Assembly (NCBI RefSeq): GCF_040581485.1
Contig: NC_090132.1
Location: forward strand, 27,043,911 to 27,107,910
Direction: 5' to 3'
Length of the DNA: 64,000 nucleotides
DNA from: Linepithema humile
Lineage: Eukaryota > Arthropoda > Insecta > Hymenoptera > Formicidae
In this document: one piece after another, positions 22,273 through 34,159 of the stretch
Position numbering within the stretch: the first letter of the stretch is position 1
Layout of the letters: every line of letters starts with the position of its first letter
Notes under the pieces: model-generated
Databases searched by the model: none
What the model was told of the DNA's origin: nothing
What the model saw: the letters and a program-made list of their open reading frames with translations, nothing else
Translations under genes and position numbers: made by a program

Positions 22273-24903
22273 ATGTTTCATTTATTGAAAATAATATTAA
22301 TAGTTTTAATAAATCAGACGTACGCGTATATCACACAAGACAGCGAAATAATATTGCTGCCGGCATGGAACCCGGCAGGAGCAAAAAAGGTACGTGCGTT
22401 GTATTGTAATGTTTTATTTATTGCTCAAAGCATGAACCATTATTCGTAGATTATTATGTCCTTTCTTGTGATTCAATTAACAGATTCCATTAACTCTGAA
22501 AGTTTTCGGAAAATTCATACAGCTCAACCTGCGTAGAAATGATCAGGTTGCATCGTCTGCGTTCGATGTATGGGGAAATAACGCAAAAGGTGTTGCAGAA
22601 AAATTGTGGAAGTTGAAAGCATTGGATAATTGCTTTTATTTTCACGAAGGTCATGTCAGCTCTGCGGCCATCAACTTTTGTCAAGAACATGGATTGGTCA
22701 GTGGTATCATATGAAAAACAAACTGTTGAAATGGTCATAGTTTTATTTTCCACTTTAATATTTCTTTATTTGACAAGTAAAAAACATGTACATTTTTTAA
22801 AAGTAGGAAGGAATTATTTTTGTGGAAGACGATATATTAGAGATTCGACCTTTGCGAAACGTGTTCACACCTTTGTTCTTCATCGACGATTTCTGCGTTA
22901 CAAAAGAGAAGAATCTTTCATTCGGCATACCTTACCTCGTTAAAAGATCGCTGCCATATTTCGCCGATTTCGATTTTTTGCACAATATCAGATTAAAACG
23001 AGGTTACATCGATAAAATACAAAAAATAAAAAAAAATAAGACACAAAAACCAAACGGGCAAGTAAAATTTACCATAGAATTGGCCGTATTCGTTGATGTA
23101 AATGCATATCGCAAGTTTAAGTCTATTCTACACGATGATACAAAGATTAACGATATGATGTATGCATATGTGAATAATATGCAGACATTTTTTCATCTTC
23201 CGACCTTAGGTATCCCTATCGATATTTCTTTGGTACATTTAAACATTTTGCAAAATCAACCGGCAACTTTGAATGTTACTGACAGAAGTTTATCATTGCT
23301 CCTTTCGTTCTGCAAGTACACGAAAGCACTCAATCCTCCATATGATAACCTGACAGATACAGGTCACTGGGACATTAGCCTTTACATAACAGGAACAGAT
23401 CTTTTTGAGTACGAATTAATAGCTCATGGGATTGCAGTGAAAACAAACTATGAAGTTTGGGGACAAACTTACTTTGATGGCGCATGCAGCCACCATAATT
23501 CATGCGCGATAGTCCAATTTCCTCCAAATGAAATCGAAAGTTCAGGTTTAAGATCGTCTCTTAATGCCGTTCATTTAATTGGCAGTCTGTAAGTATATAC
23601 CAATGTTATGTATTAATTAAGTTTAATATTTTTCTACAAAAATTTATTTATTTGTACGTTTAAAAATAAAAAGTTTGGAAAGTATATTAAGAGATTTTAT
23701 TGTTTAATTGTTCAGTATGTTAAGTATTAAACAATTATAAATTACAGAAAAGTATTTTACTTAAACAATGCAAAGTAAAAAACATATTTCAAAATTTTTG
23801 ATTTACACGCTCAACAGTTTAGGATTGGAACCCGATGGGGAACAAAATGATGAAACCATGAACAATGTGCCTATAATGTCACGTGTTCGGCCTTATCGAG
23901 GAAACATAACATGGTCCCCAAAGAGTCGCGAAAAGATAAAAATTCAGTTGAAAAAGAAATCGTGTTTGCGAGATAATATGAAGCGCAAAAAACTCGTTGA
24001 TAATGACGATGGTAATAACGATGACTATGATGATAATTGGGCGACATCTGATATACTTCAAGATTCGCAATATTACGGTTTACCCGGAAGAGAATGGACC
24101 GCTAAAGCACAATGTGAATTATTTTTGCGCGACAAAGATGCAAATGTGATCACGTTACATGGTATATGTCAAAATTTACAATGTGAGACGCCTCACAAGA
24201 ATAAGTCTTACTTCTCCGGACGCGCGTTGAATGGTACGTTATTTCTTCTGATTATTTACTTAAATTTTATTGTTTAATTTTCTTGATACATTAAATGTAT
24301 TTATTTCTGTTAGGAACTCATTGCGCACTCGGGAAAGAATGTCGTGGCGGAGAATGCGTGCCCATTATCGAACCGCCGTATATTTTTAAGTATTGTGAAG
24401 ATGACAACTGGAGTGAATGGAAGGAAGACTCTTGTAAAAGCAGTTGCTTAAAGGAATCCAAAGGCGTACTTGTCAAACGACGTTCTTGCGAACATAAGGC
24501 TCATAGAACGGCGAATTGCATAGGATTATATCACAACATGGTTATTTGCGATGATATCTTGCTCTGCACTGAGGAACGATGGTCGATCGACGAGATTACT
24601 TACACAAAATGCAGGAAGTTTAACAAATTTGCGAAAGATGCAAATTTGACGGGCAAACTGTCAGTAAATCTGCCGGGGCGACAGTATTCTCATGATGCCA
24701 AGGAACCGTGGATAGCATGTACTATATACTGTCGAAAGAAAAAATCATCTGATTACTACGCTCCACGCCAAGAAATGCTCAACATTGGTGTCGACCCGTA
24801 CTTTCCCGATGGAACGTTGTGTCACAAGAAAGATGGCCAAAATTATTACTGCCGGCAGCATCATTGTCTGCCGGAAAATTACTCATTCGAAGAATATAAA
24901 TAA
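22273..24903 (+). CDS. Secreted ADAMTS-like pseudo-metalloprotease, copy 3 (intact, mosaic)
   Basis: Exons 22273-22389, 22484-22696, 22807-23588, 23818-24233 and 24314-24903 join to 705 residues. Signal peptide, prodomain, RLKR site, Met-turn IMS, disintegrin-like, TSP1-like and Cys-rich parts are all present. The zinc site reads HLIGSLLGLEPD, again lacking the Glu and two His. The first part of the catalytic exon resembles copies 1 and 2, but 23209-23521 is base-for-base identical to 27917-28229 in copy 4, so the gene is a mosaic made by gene conversion or unequal exchange. Exon 3 begins after a tandem AAGTAG acceptor (NAGNAG), so isoforms differing by one residue are possible. Role unknown; secretion is well supported, proteolysis is not. 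Confidence 0.85.
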
Positions 24904-25789
24904 TTCGAAAAATTATTGACGGGACATGATCAAAATGTATGAATGAAGATCCAAGGAACAAAAATTGCAAACTGCGTGACAGTTTAGAACCGTTGATCAA
25001 TTTGTTACCATTTGACTTAAAATTCGCTGAATTATCGTTGTTAATTTTTATTTCATTTATTTTCCCGTTTTTATTTCATAAAAATTAATTTATGAAAAAT
25101 TATCTAGATTTTTTTATTATTAAAAACTAACTTTATCGATTACTATTAGTAAAAACTACATAAGAGAATAGTAATAATAGACATGTTCATGAGAAGGAAG
25201 TATAGTGTATTAAATAAAATGGAAGCATTATTATTACATTCGATAGAATGTGTCGAAATGTGATTACGTAAAGCAGAATAATAATCCGCAATGTTATCCA
25301 ACTTTGTGTTATTTAATGTTGTTTAATGTTTAATTAATATTTTATTAATTTGTAAAAAAAGTCTAAATGTTTGAAACAAAAACAAAGAAATACGTATTAC
25401 ATAATTTAATGATTTTTGAAGGTAAATAATTAAAAATTAATAATTAATAATTAATATAAAATAATTATTTATATAATATTGGAGCACATTACATGACATG
25501 ATTGGTTTTTATATGACGTTAGAAACTATCGCGTCTCAATATATTCTTTAATTAATTTTGACATTAGTGCCGGTTTTAAAACTTTTAGTTCGCTTTTAGG
25601 CAATATTTTGGTGTGTCTCATGTATTTTTTCATTTAAGATGAGAAGGTATCAAATAAGTAAAAATTATGTTAAATTCTTTAAATTTTTATTCACTTTTCA
25701 AATAAAAACAAGAGCATAGAAAAAAATAAAATATAAGTTTAAATCAATAAAATAATATTAAATTAATATATTATATATTAAAAGCCATC

Positions 25790-25935
25790 TCTAGCCATCA
25801 CTGAATGTTAGTGCAAAAATTATTAATGTTTTCATATAGAAAATTAATTTTTCTACTAGAGACATTATTAAAGTGTACACAGATCTCGGCTTCAAGATAC
25901 TAAAGTGTACGAAAATTACAAACATCAATCTCATT
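25790..25935 (+). repeat. Diverged copy of the foldback arm
   Basis: The order GATGTTAGTGC-like, GAGACA, GTGTACAC-GATCTC, AGATAC, AAGTGTACGAAA and ATCTCAT parallels the arm at 18060-18200 with substitutions and small gaps. This shows the arm is a dispersed repeat family rather than a one-off rearrangement. Confidence 0.6.
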
Positions 25936-26409
25936 TTCAATTTGTAAATTATTTTTACTTTATTTGTCATTTTCAACATGTGTTTCTTCGACGGTGTTTG
26001 TAAAAACTGTTTGATCAATGCCCACATAAAAAAACTTGTTTTTTTTCGCAATTGTTTAAATCGTTCATTGTTTTTAGCAACGGATAGGCGTCCCCTTCTC
26101 TCGTGGCGCCCCTATGCAATTGCCCAGAAAACATTATGCTCATAAATATCTAGCAACTCACGTACAAAAATGGCTCATACTGCGCACACAAAACCTTATC
26201 CTAGTGCGTTGTCATAGCGGTAGCAAAATGTTAGCACACTTGCAAAATGCTTGCACTTTGCGGGTAATACACGACTTATACACGACTAAACGTATCCCAC
26301 AAGCAAAATTCAGGCAAACTGCTACACAGATTATTTGCATAAGACGCGCAAACTTTGTGCGCAGGAATTGTTATTTGGGTGCCTATGATACCTAGTGTAA
26401 AAAAAAACC

Positions 26410-26432
26410 CAGTGTCGATAAAACCGACACTG
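26410..26432. other. Perfect 8-bp hairpin at the end of the inserted segment
   Basis: CAGTGTCG, a 7-base loop, then CGACACTG. It sits close to where the shared spacer homology resumes, as a terminal hairpin of a mobile element would. No CTRR terminus typical of Helitrons follows, so the element type is open. Confidence 0.4.
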
Positions 26433-26839
26433 TTTGATAAATAATATAAAGAATATATTTATTACTAAATGTAGGAATATATAAAAAAAGGTGTGACTTA
26501 CTATGTCTATTGCAATGTGCTTAATTGTATTTCAATGTTTTATCATTTTTTGGTCACTTGCGATTTTCTTATATGTGATCAATAATGTAACTTTCAAGAC
26601 ATAATAAATTTGCAAAAAAACGTGAATAATTATACCGATTTTAATTTTGAACTTTTAAAAATATAATTGTTGTTAGTTGAAGTCACGCATTTCCAAATAA
26701 TGTTACAAATTAAACATATAAATGATAAATTGCATGTGGTACACCGTTATCAAAAGTACTACGTATCGAATTTAAATTTCGGAATTTAAATTTCGGACAA
26801 TAAGAATATTCATATAGCAGACAGAATATACACAACAGA

Positions 26840-27004
26840 TGTCACGACACGAAAAATTCCTAAGCGCAGATCTTAGTATATATTTGACACGCGATCTTCT
26901 GACATATAACGAAAGTAACGGTTTAATTATATATGTATAAAAGAACTTGTAATTTATAAAAGAAGTTAAATTTTTTCAATTAAATAAAGACAAGCAAACT
27001 AAAC
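26840..27004 (+). promoter_or_regulatory. Core promoter of ADAMTS-like copy 4
   Basis: TGTCACGACA at 26840-26849 and TATAAAAG at 26936-26943 are both intact, so this broken gene may still be transcribed. Confidence 0.65.
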
Positions 27005-29607
27005 ATGTTTCTTTTATTGAAATTGGTATTAATAGTTTTAATAAATCAAACGTACGAGTATATCACACAAGATAGCGAAATAATATTGCTGCCGGCATGG
27101 AACCCGGCAAGAACAAAAAAGGTACGAGCGTTGTATTGTAATGTTTTATTTATTGCTGAACGTCTAAAGCATTAATCGTAAATTATAATGTCTTTTCTTG
27201 TCATTAAACTAACAGATTCCATTAACTCTGAAAGTTTTCGGAAAATTCATACAACTGAACCTGCGTAAAAATAATCAGGTTGCATCATCTGCGTTCGATG
27301 TATGGAGAAATAACGCAAAAGGTGTTGCAGAAAAATTGTGGAAGTTGAAAGCATTGAATAGTTGCATTTATTTTCACGAAGGTCATGTCAGCTCTGCGGC
27401 CATCAACTTTTGTCAAGAACATGGATTGGTCAGTAGTATCATATGAGAAACAAACTTTTGAAATTATCATGGTTTTACTTTCCACCTTGATTTTTCTTTA
27501 TTTGTCAAATATAAAACATATATATATTTTTTTTAAAGTGGGAAGGAATTATTCTTGTGGAAGACGATATATTAGAAATTCGGCCTTTACAGAACGTATT
27601 TGTCCCTTTGTCATTCATCGACAATGTTTGCATTAAAGATCAAATTAATCAAACATTCGGAAAACCTCATCTTATTAGAAGATTACTTCAATATTATAAT
27701 GATTCTAATTTTCACCATATAAACAATTTTAAACGGAAACAACGTCACGTAGTACAAGAAAAAGAGCAAGAAAAATTTACCATAAAATTGGCCGTATTCG
27801 TTGATGTAGAAGCATATCGCAAGTTTAAGGCTATTCTAAACGATGATACAAAGATTACCGATATGATGCATGAATATGTGAGTTATATCCAGACTTTCTT
27901 TCATCTTCCGAGCTTGGGTATCCCTATCGATATTTCTTTGGTACATTTAAACATTTTGCAAAATCAACCGGCAACTTTGAATGTTACTGACAGAAGTTTA
28001 TCATTGCTCCTTTCGTTCTGCAAGTACACGAAAGCACTCAATCCTCCATATGATAACCTGACAGATACAGGTCACTGGGACATTAGCCTTTACATAACAG
28101 GAACAGATCTTTTTGAGTACGAATTAATAGCTCATGGGATTGCAGTGAAAACAAACTATGAAGTTTGGGGACAAACTTACTTTGATGGCGCATGCAGCCA
28201 CCATAATTCATGCGCGATAGTCCAATTTCTTCCATTTGAAGTCGAAAGTTCAGGTTTAAGATCGTCTCTTAATGCCGTTCATTTAATCGGCAGACTGTAA
28301 GTGTATATGAATTTTCTGTTTTAATCAAGTTTAATATTTTTTACAAAACTTTATTTAACTGTACATTTAAAAGTCAAAAGTTTGGGAAGTATATTAAGAA
28401 ATTTTATTGTTCCATTGTTTAGTACGTTAAGTATTAATAAATTATAAGATTTAAAAAACTTTTTTTCTTAAACAATGCAAAGTTAAAAACAGATTTCAAA
28501 GTTATTGATTAAGACGCTTAACAGTTTAGGATTGGAATATGATTCGGAACATGAAACTGGATATTTTTTGGAATCGGACGATGTGTCCATAATGTCACGG
28601 GTCCGGCCATATCGAGGAAACATAACATGGTCCCCAAAGAGTCGTGAAAAGATAAAAATTCAGTTGAAAGAGAAATCGTGTTTTCATGATAACACGAGAC
28701 GCAACTAACTCGATAATGATGACCATGATTATGAGGATACTTGGTCGACATGTTTCAAGATCCGCTTTATGATGGTTTACACGGAAGAAAATGCACCGCC
28801 AGAGCACAATGTGAATTATTTTTGCGCGACAAACATCCGAACGTGGTCACGTTGCATGATATATGTCAAAGTTTACAATGCGAGACGTCTCTCAAGAGTG
28901 AATCTTATTTCGCCGGACGCGCACTGAATGTTTTTCTTTCTGAAAACATTCTCAAATTTTATCGATTAATTTCATTGATACTTCAAATGTATCGATTTTA
29001 TTTAGAAACTTATTGCGCACTCGAGAATGAATGCCGTGGCGGCGAATGCGTGACCGTCATCGAACCGCCATACAATTTTAAGTATTGTGAAAGTAATCAG
29101 TGGAGTGAATGGAAGGAGAACTCCTGTAAGAAAATTTGTTTAATGAAATCCAAAGGCGTACTAGCCAAACGATGTTTTTGCAAACATCGGACTCATAAAA
29201 CGACGAAATGCATAGGACCATATTACGACATGGTTTTATGCGATAATTTTTTACTTTGTACTGAGAAACGACAGACCATTGATGAGTTTACTACCACGAA
29301 ATGCATGAAATTCAGTAAAATTGCAAACGATGAAGATTTATTGGTCAAACTGTCGTTAATTTAGCCGGGAAAACAACGTCTTCATGATGCCGAGAAACCG
29401 TAGACAGCGTGTACTATACATTGCCGAGTGAAAGAGTCATTAGACTATTACGCACCACGTTTAGAATTGCTTAATTTTGGCGTCGACCCATTCTTTCCCG
29501 ATGGAACGTGATGTCACAAGAAAAAAGGCCAGGACTATTATTGCTGTCAGACTCATTGTCTGCCGGAAAGTTACTCATTTGAAGAATATAATAAATTCAA
29601 AGAATAA
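27005..29607 (+). pseudogene. ADAMTS-like copy 4 (broken in exon 4; may encode a 423-residue truncated protein)
   Basis: Exons 1-3 (27005-27121, 27216-27428, 27539-28296) are open, and exon 4 starts at 28525. A TAA at 28706-28708 stops translation right after the catalytic-like domain, giving 423 residues with signal peptide, prodomain and pseudo-catalytic domain only. Further lesions follow: a 7-base deletion near 28750 relative to copy 2, loss of the intron-4 donor (GGTACG became GTTTTT), and in-frame stops at 29362, 29401 and 29509. The zinc site would be HLIGRLLGLEYD. The exon 3 acceptor has lost its distal AG (TAG to TGG), leaving the AAG three bases upstream. It is either a pseudogene or a truncated paralogue. 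Confidence 0.8.
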
Positions 29608-30376
29608 TTAGCGATACATGATCAACATGTATGTATGAATAGTAATTATAGACATGTTTATGACAAGGGAGTATAATGTGTTAAATAAAATGGAGGCAAT
29701 GTTATTACGTTCGAAAGAAAGTGAAAAAATGTGATTACGTAAAGAAGAATAATAATCTGCTATGACATTTAATTCCGTATTGCTTAATGTTTTATTTATG
29801 TTTTTTTAATTTGTAAAAAAAGTATCAATATTAGAAACAAAAATAAAAAATTACGTATTACATATTTCAATGATTTTTCAATATAAATAGTTAATTATTT
29901 ATTTAATTTAGGAGCACTTTACATGACATAATTGATTTTTACATGATGTTTGAAACAATCGAGTCTTAATATATTCTTTAATTATTCTTGATATATAATA
30001 TGAAAAATATTTCTATTAGGCAGAATGTATATGAGAAAAGGTTTGACTTACAATGTCTATCACAATGAGTGATTGTATTTCAGTTTTATCATTTTTTGTT
30101 TGCTTTTGATTTTTTTATCTGTTAACACTAATGTAACTTTCAAGACATAACGGATTCACAGTAAATCATGAATTATTAAACCAATCTTAATTTCGAACTC
30201 TTGAAAATCTAATTGTCAGTTGAAGTTACGCATTTCCAAATAATATTACAAATTAAACATGTAAATGATAAATTGCATTTGCTACACCGTTTTCAAGAAG
30301 ACAACGTATCAAATTAAAACTTTGGATACGCGGACAATAAGTTTAAACATATAGCAGGGCGAATATACACAACAGA
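29608..30376. other. Spacer between copies 4 and 5
   Basis: AT-rich, homologous to the other spacers and nearly identical to 33186-33830 downstream of copy 5. No gene is seen. Confidence 0.65.
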
Positions 30377-30578
30377 TGTCACGACACGTATGATATTCCT
30401 ATGCGTAGAAGGCAGTATGTTAGTGACACGCGATCCTCTACGGTATAACAAATGTAATCAAATGTAACAAATGTAATAGTTTAATTTCGTATGCATATAA
30501 GAATTGGTAATACACAAAAAAACTTCAATTAAATAATTTTCAGTAATTATAAAATAAAGACACGCAAGCTAAAAAAAT

Positions 30579-33185
30579 ATGTTTTTTTTATTGAAATTGA
30601 TATTAATAGTTTTAACAAGTCAGACATACGAGTATGTCACACAAGATAGTGAAATAATATTGCTGCCGGCATGGGAACCGACAGGAGCAATAGAGGTACG
30701 TGCGTTGCATTGTAGTGTTTTATTTATTGTTCAGAGCATAAACCATTATTCGTAGATTATAATGTTCTTTCTTGTCATTTAATTAATAGATACCATTAAC
30801 TCTAAAAGTTTTCGGAAAATTCATACAGCTCAACCTGCATAGAAATGATGAGGTTGTATCATCTGCGCTCAAAGTAGAAGAAAATTACGCAAAAGATGTC
30901 GCAGAAAAATTGTGGAAGTTGAAAGCATCGGATATTTGCTTTTATCTTTACGAGGATGATGTCAGCTCTGTGGCCATCAACTTTTGTCAAAAACATGGAT
31001 TGGTCAGTAGTATCATATGAGAAAGAAACTTTTGAAATTATCATGGTTTTACTTTCCACCTTTATTTTTCTTTATTTGTCAAATATAAAACATATATATA
31101 TTTTTTTTAAAGTGGGAAGGAATTATTCTTGTGGAAGACGATATATTAGAAATTCGGCCTTTACAGAACGTATTTGTCCCTTTGTCATTCATCGACAATG
31201 TTTGCATTAAAGATCAAATTAATCAAACATTCGGAAAACCTCATCTTATTAGAAGATTACTTCAATATTATAATGATTCTAATTTTCACCATATAAACAA
31301 TTTTAAACGGAAACAACGTCACGTAGTACAAGAAAAAGAGCAAGAAAAATTTACCATAAAATTGGCCGTATTCGTTGATGTAGAAGCATATCGCAAGTTT
31401 AAGGCTATTCTAAACGATGATACAAAGATTACCGATATGATGCATGAATATGTGAGTTTTATCCAGACTTTCTTTTATCTTCCGAGCTTGGGTATCCCTA
31501 TCGATATTTCTTTGGTACATTTAAACATTTTGCAAAATCAACCGGCAACTTTGAATGTTACTGACAGAAGTTTATCATTGCTTCTTTCGTTCTGCAAGTA
31601 CACGAAAGCACTCAATCCTCCATATGATAACCTGACAGATACAGGTCACTGGGACATTAGCCTTTACATAACAGGAACAGATCTTTTTGAGTACGAATTA
31701 ATAGCTCATGGGATTGCAGTGAAAACAAACTATGAAGTTTGGGGACAAACTTACTTTGATGGCGCATGCAGCCACGCATAATTCATGCGTGATAGTCCAA
31801 TTTCTTCCATTTGAAGTCGAAAGTTCAGGTTTAAGATCGTCTCTTAATGCCGTTCATTTAATCGGCAGACTGTAAGTGTATATGAATTTTCTGTATTAAT
31901 CAAGTTTAATATTTTTTACAAGACTTTATTTAACTGTACATTTAAAAGTCAAAAGTTTGGGGAGTATATTAAGAGATTTTATTGTTCCATTGTTTAGTAC
32001 GTTAAGTATTAATAAATTATAAGATTAAAAAAACTTTTTTCCTTAAACAATGCAAAGTTAAAAACAGATTTCAAAGTTATTGATTAAGACGCTTAACAGT
32101 TTAGGATTGGAATATGATTCGGAACATGAAACTGGATATTTTTTGGAACGATCGGACGATGTGTCCATAATGTCACGGGTCCGGCCATATCGAGGAAACA
32201 TAACATGGTCCCCAAAGAGTCGTGAAAAGATAAAAATTCAGTTGAAAGAGAAATCGTGTTTTCATGATAACACGAGGCGCAACTAACTCGATAATGATGA
32301 CCATGATTATGAGGATACTTGGTCGACATGTTTCAAGATCCGCTTTATGATGGTTTACACGGAAGAAAATGCACCGCCAGAGCACAATGTGAATTATTTT
32401 TGCGCGACAAACATTCGAACGTGGTCACGTTGCATGATATATGTCAAAGTTTACAATGCGAGACGTCTCTCAAGAGTAAATCTTATTTCGCCGGACGCGC
32501 ACTGAATGTTTTTCTTTCTGAAAACATTCTCAAATTTTATCGATTAATTTCATTGATACTTCAAATGTATCGATTTTATTTAGAAACTTATTGCGCACTC
32601 GAGAATGAATGCCGTGGCGGCGAATGCGTGACCGTCATCGAACCGCCATACAATTTTAAGTATTGTGAAAGTAATCAGTGGAGTGAATGGAAGGAGAACT
32701 CCTGTAAGAAAATTTGTTTAATGAAATCCAAAGGCGTACTAGCCAAACGATGTTTTTGCAAACATCGGACTCATAAAACGACGAAATGCATAGGACCATA
32801 TTACGACATGGTTTTATGCGATAATTTTTTACTTTGTACTGAGAAACGACAGACCATTGATGAGTTTACTACCACGAAATGCATGAAATTCAGTAAAATT
32901 GCAAACGATGAAGATTTATTGGTCAAACTGTCGTTAATTTAGCCGAAAAAACAACGTCTTCATGATGCCGAAAAACCGTAGACAGCGTGTACTATACATT
33001 GCCGAGTGAAAGAGTCATTAGACTATTACGCACCACGTTTAGAATTGCTTAATTTTGGCGTCGACCCATTCTTTCCCGATGGAACGTGATGTCACAAGGA
33101 AGAAGGCCAGGACTATTATTGCTGTCAGACTCATTGTCTGCCGGAAAGTTACTCATTTGAAGAATATAATAAATTCAAAGAATAA
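30579..33185 (+). pseudogene. ADAMTS-like copy 5 (broken; late duplicate of copy 4)
   Basis: Exons 1 and 2 (30579-30695, 30790-31002) are open but clearly diverged from copy 4. From about 31005 onward the sequence is almost identical to copy 4, including its shared lesions: the exon-4 TAA (32284-32286), the deletion, the lost intron-4 donor and the terminal-exon stops. It has one extra lesion, a one-base insertion near 31775 in exon 3, which ends the frame at 31779-31781 (about 332 residues, before the zinc site). Its TATA region is also altered (CATATAAG at about 30495-30502). This is the clearest dead copy with a full exon set. Confidence 0.88.
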
Positions 33186-34159
33186 TTAGCGATACATGAT
33201 CAACATGTATGTATGAATAGTAATTATAGACATGTTTATGACAAGGGAGTATAATGTGTTAAATAAAATGGAGGCAATGTTATTACGTTCGAAAGAAAGT
33301 GAAAAAATGTGATTACGTAAAGAAGAATAATAATCTGCTATGACATTTAATTCCGTATTGCTTAATGTTTTATTAATTTGTAAAAAAAGTATCAATATTA
33401 GAAACAAAAATAAAAAATTACGTATTACATATTTCAATGATTTTTCAATATAAATAGTTAATTATTTATTTAATTTAGGAGCACTTTACATGACATAATT
33501 AATTTTTACATGATGTTTGAAACAATCGAGTCTTAATATATTCTTTAATTAATCTTGATATATAATATGAAGAATATTTCTATTAGGCAAAATGTATATG
33601 AGAAAAGGTTTGACTTACAATGTCTATCACAATGAGTGATTGTATTTCAGTGTTTTATCATTTTTTGTTTGTTTTTGATTTTTTTATCTGTTAACACTAA
33701 TGTAACTTTCAAGACATAACGGATTTACAGTAAATCATGAATTATTAAACCAATCTTAATTTCGAACTCTTGAAAATCTAATTGTCAGTTGAAGTCATGC
33801 ATTTCTAAATAATGTTACAAGTTAAACATATGAATGATAAGTTGCATTTGCTATACTATAAGATTAATATCTTGATATTATCAAGAATACCACGTATCAA
33901 ATTTAGATTTCGGACAGTAAGTATGATCATATAGCAAAGAGAAAACACAGAACAAATTTCACGACACGAATGATATTTCTAATAGACAGCAGTATATGTT
34001 TGATGCGCGATATTTTAAGATATAACAATATAATATAATAATAATATCTAATAATTTAATTATGTACATATATAAGAGTTTGTATATATATATATAATAT
34101 ATAAAAGAACTTCAATTAAATATTTTCAAGTGATTAAAATTGAGACACGCAAATTGAAT
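33186..34159. other. Spacer between copies 5 and 6
   Basis: Homologous to earlier spacers to about 33830, then a decayed version of the promoter module: TTTCACGACAC near 33957 and a TATATAAG-like stretch near 34070. A run of TATA dinucleotides lies at 34085-34100. No gene is seen. Confidence 0.6.

Larger units (their letters stand above)
24904..26839. other. Spacer between copies 3 and 4, with an inserted segment
   Basis: The copy 3 flank matches other units to about 25560. From about 25565 to 26450 the sequence is not shared with the other spacers and is therefore an insertion. It includes a diverged foldback arm (25790-25935), a GC-richer part at 26085-26400 and a perfect 8-bp hairpin, CAGTGTCG/CGACACTG, at 26410-26432. 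The shared spacer resumes near 26450. No gene is supported. Confidence 0.6.

Noticed and set aside
12768..24903. Active venom metalloprotease genes
   Set aside because: Catalytic Glu and two zinc ligands are absent in every copy that reaches the site, and nothing in the sequence shows venom-gland expression.
26114..26395. Open frame of 93 residues in the spacer before copy 4
   Set aside because: No motif, no homology to the array and it lies in an inserted repeat-like segment.
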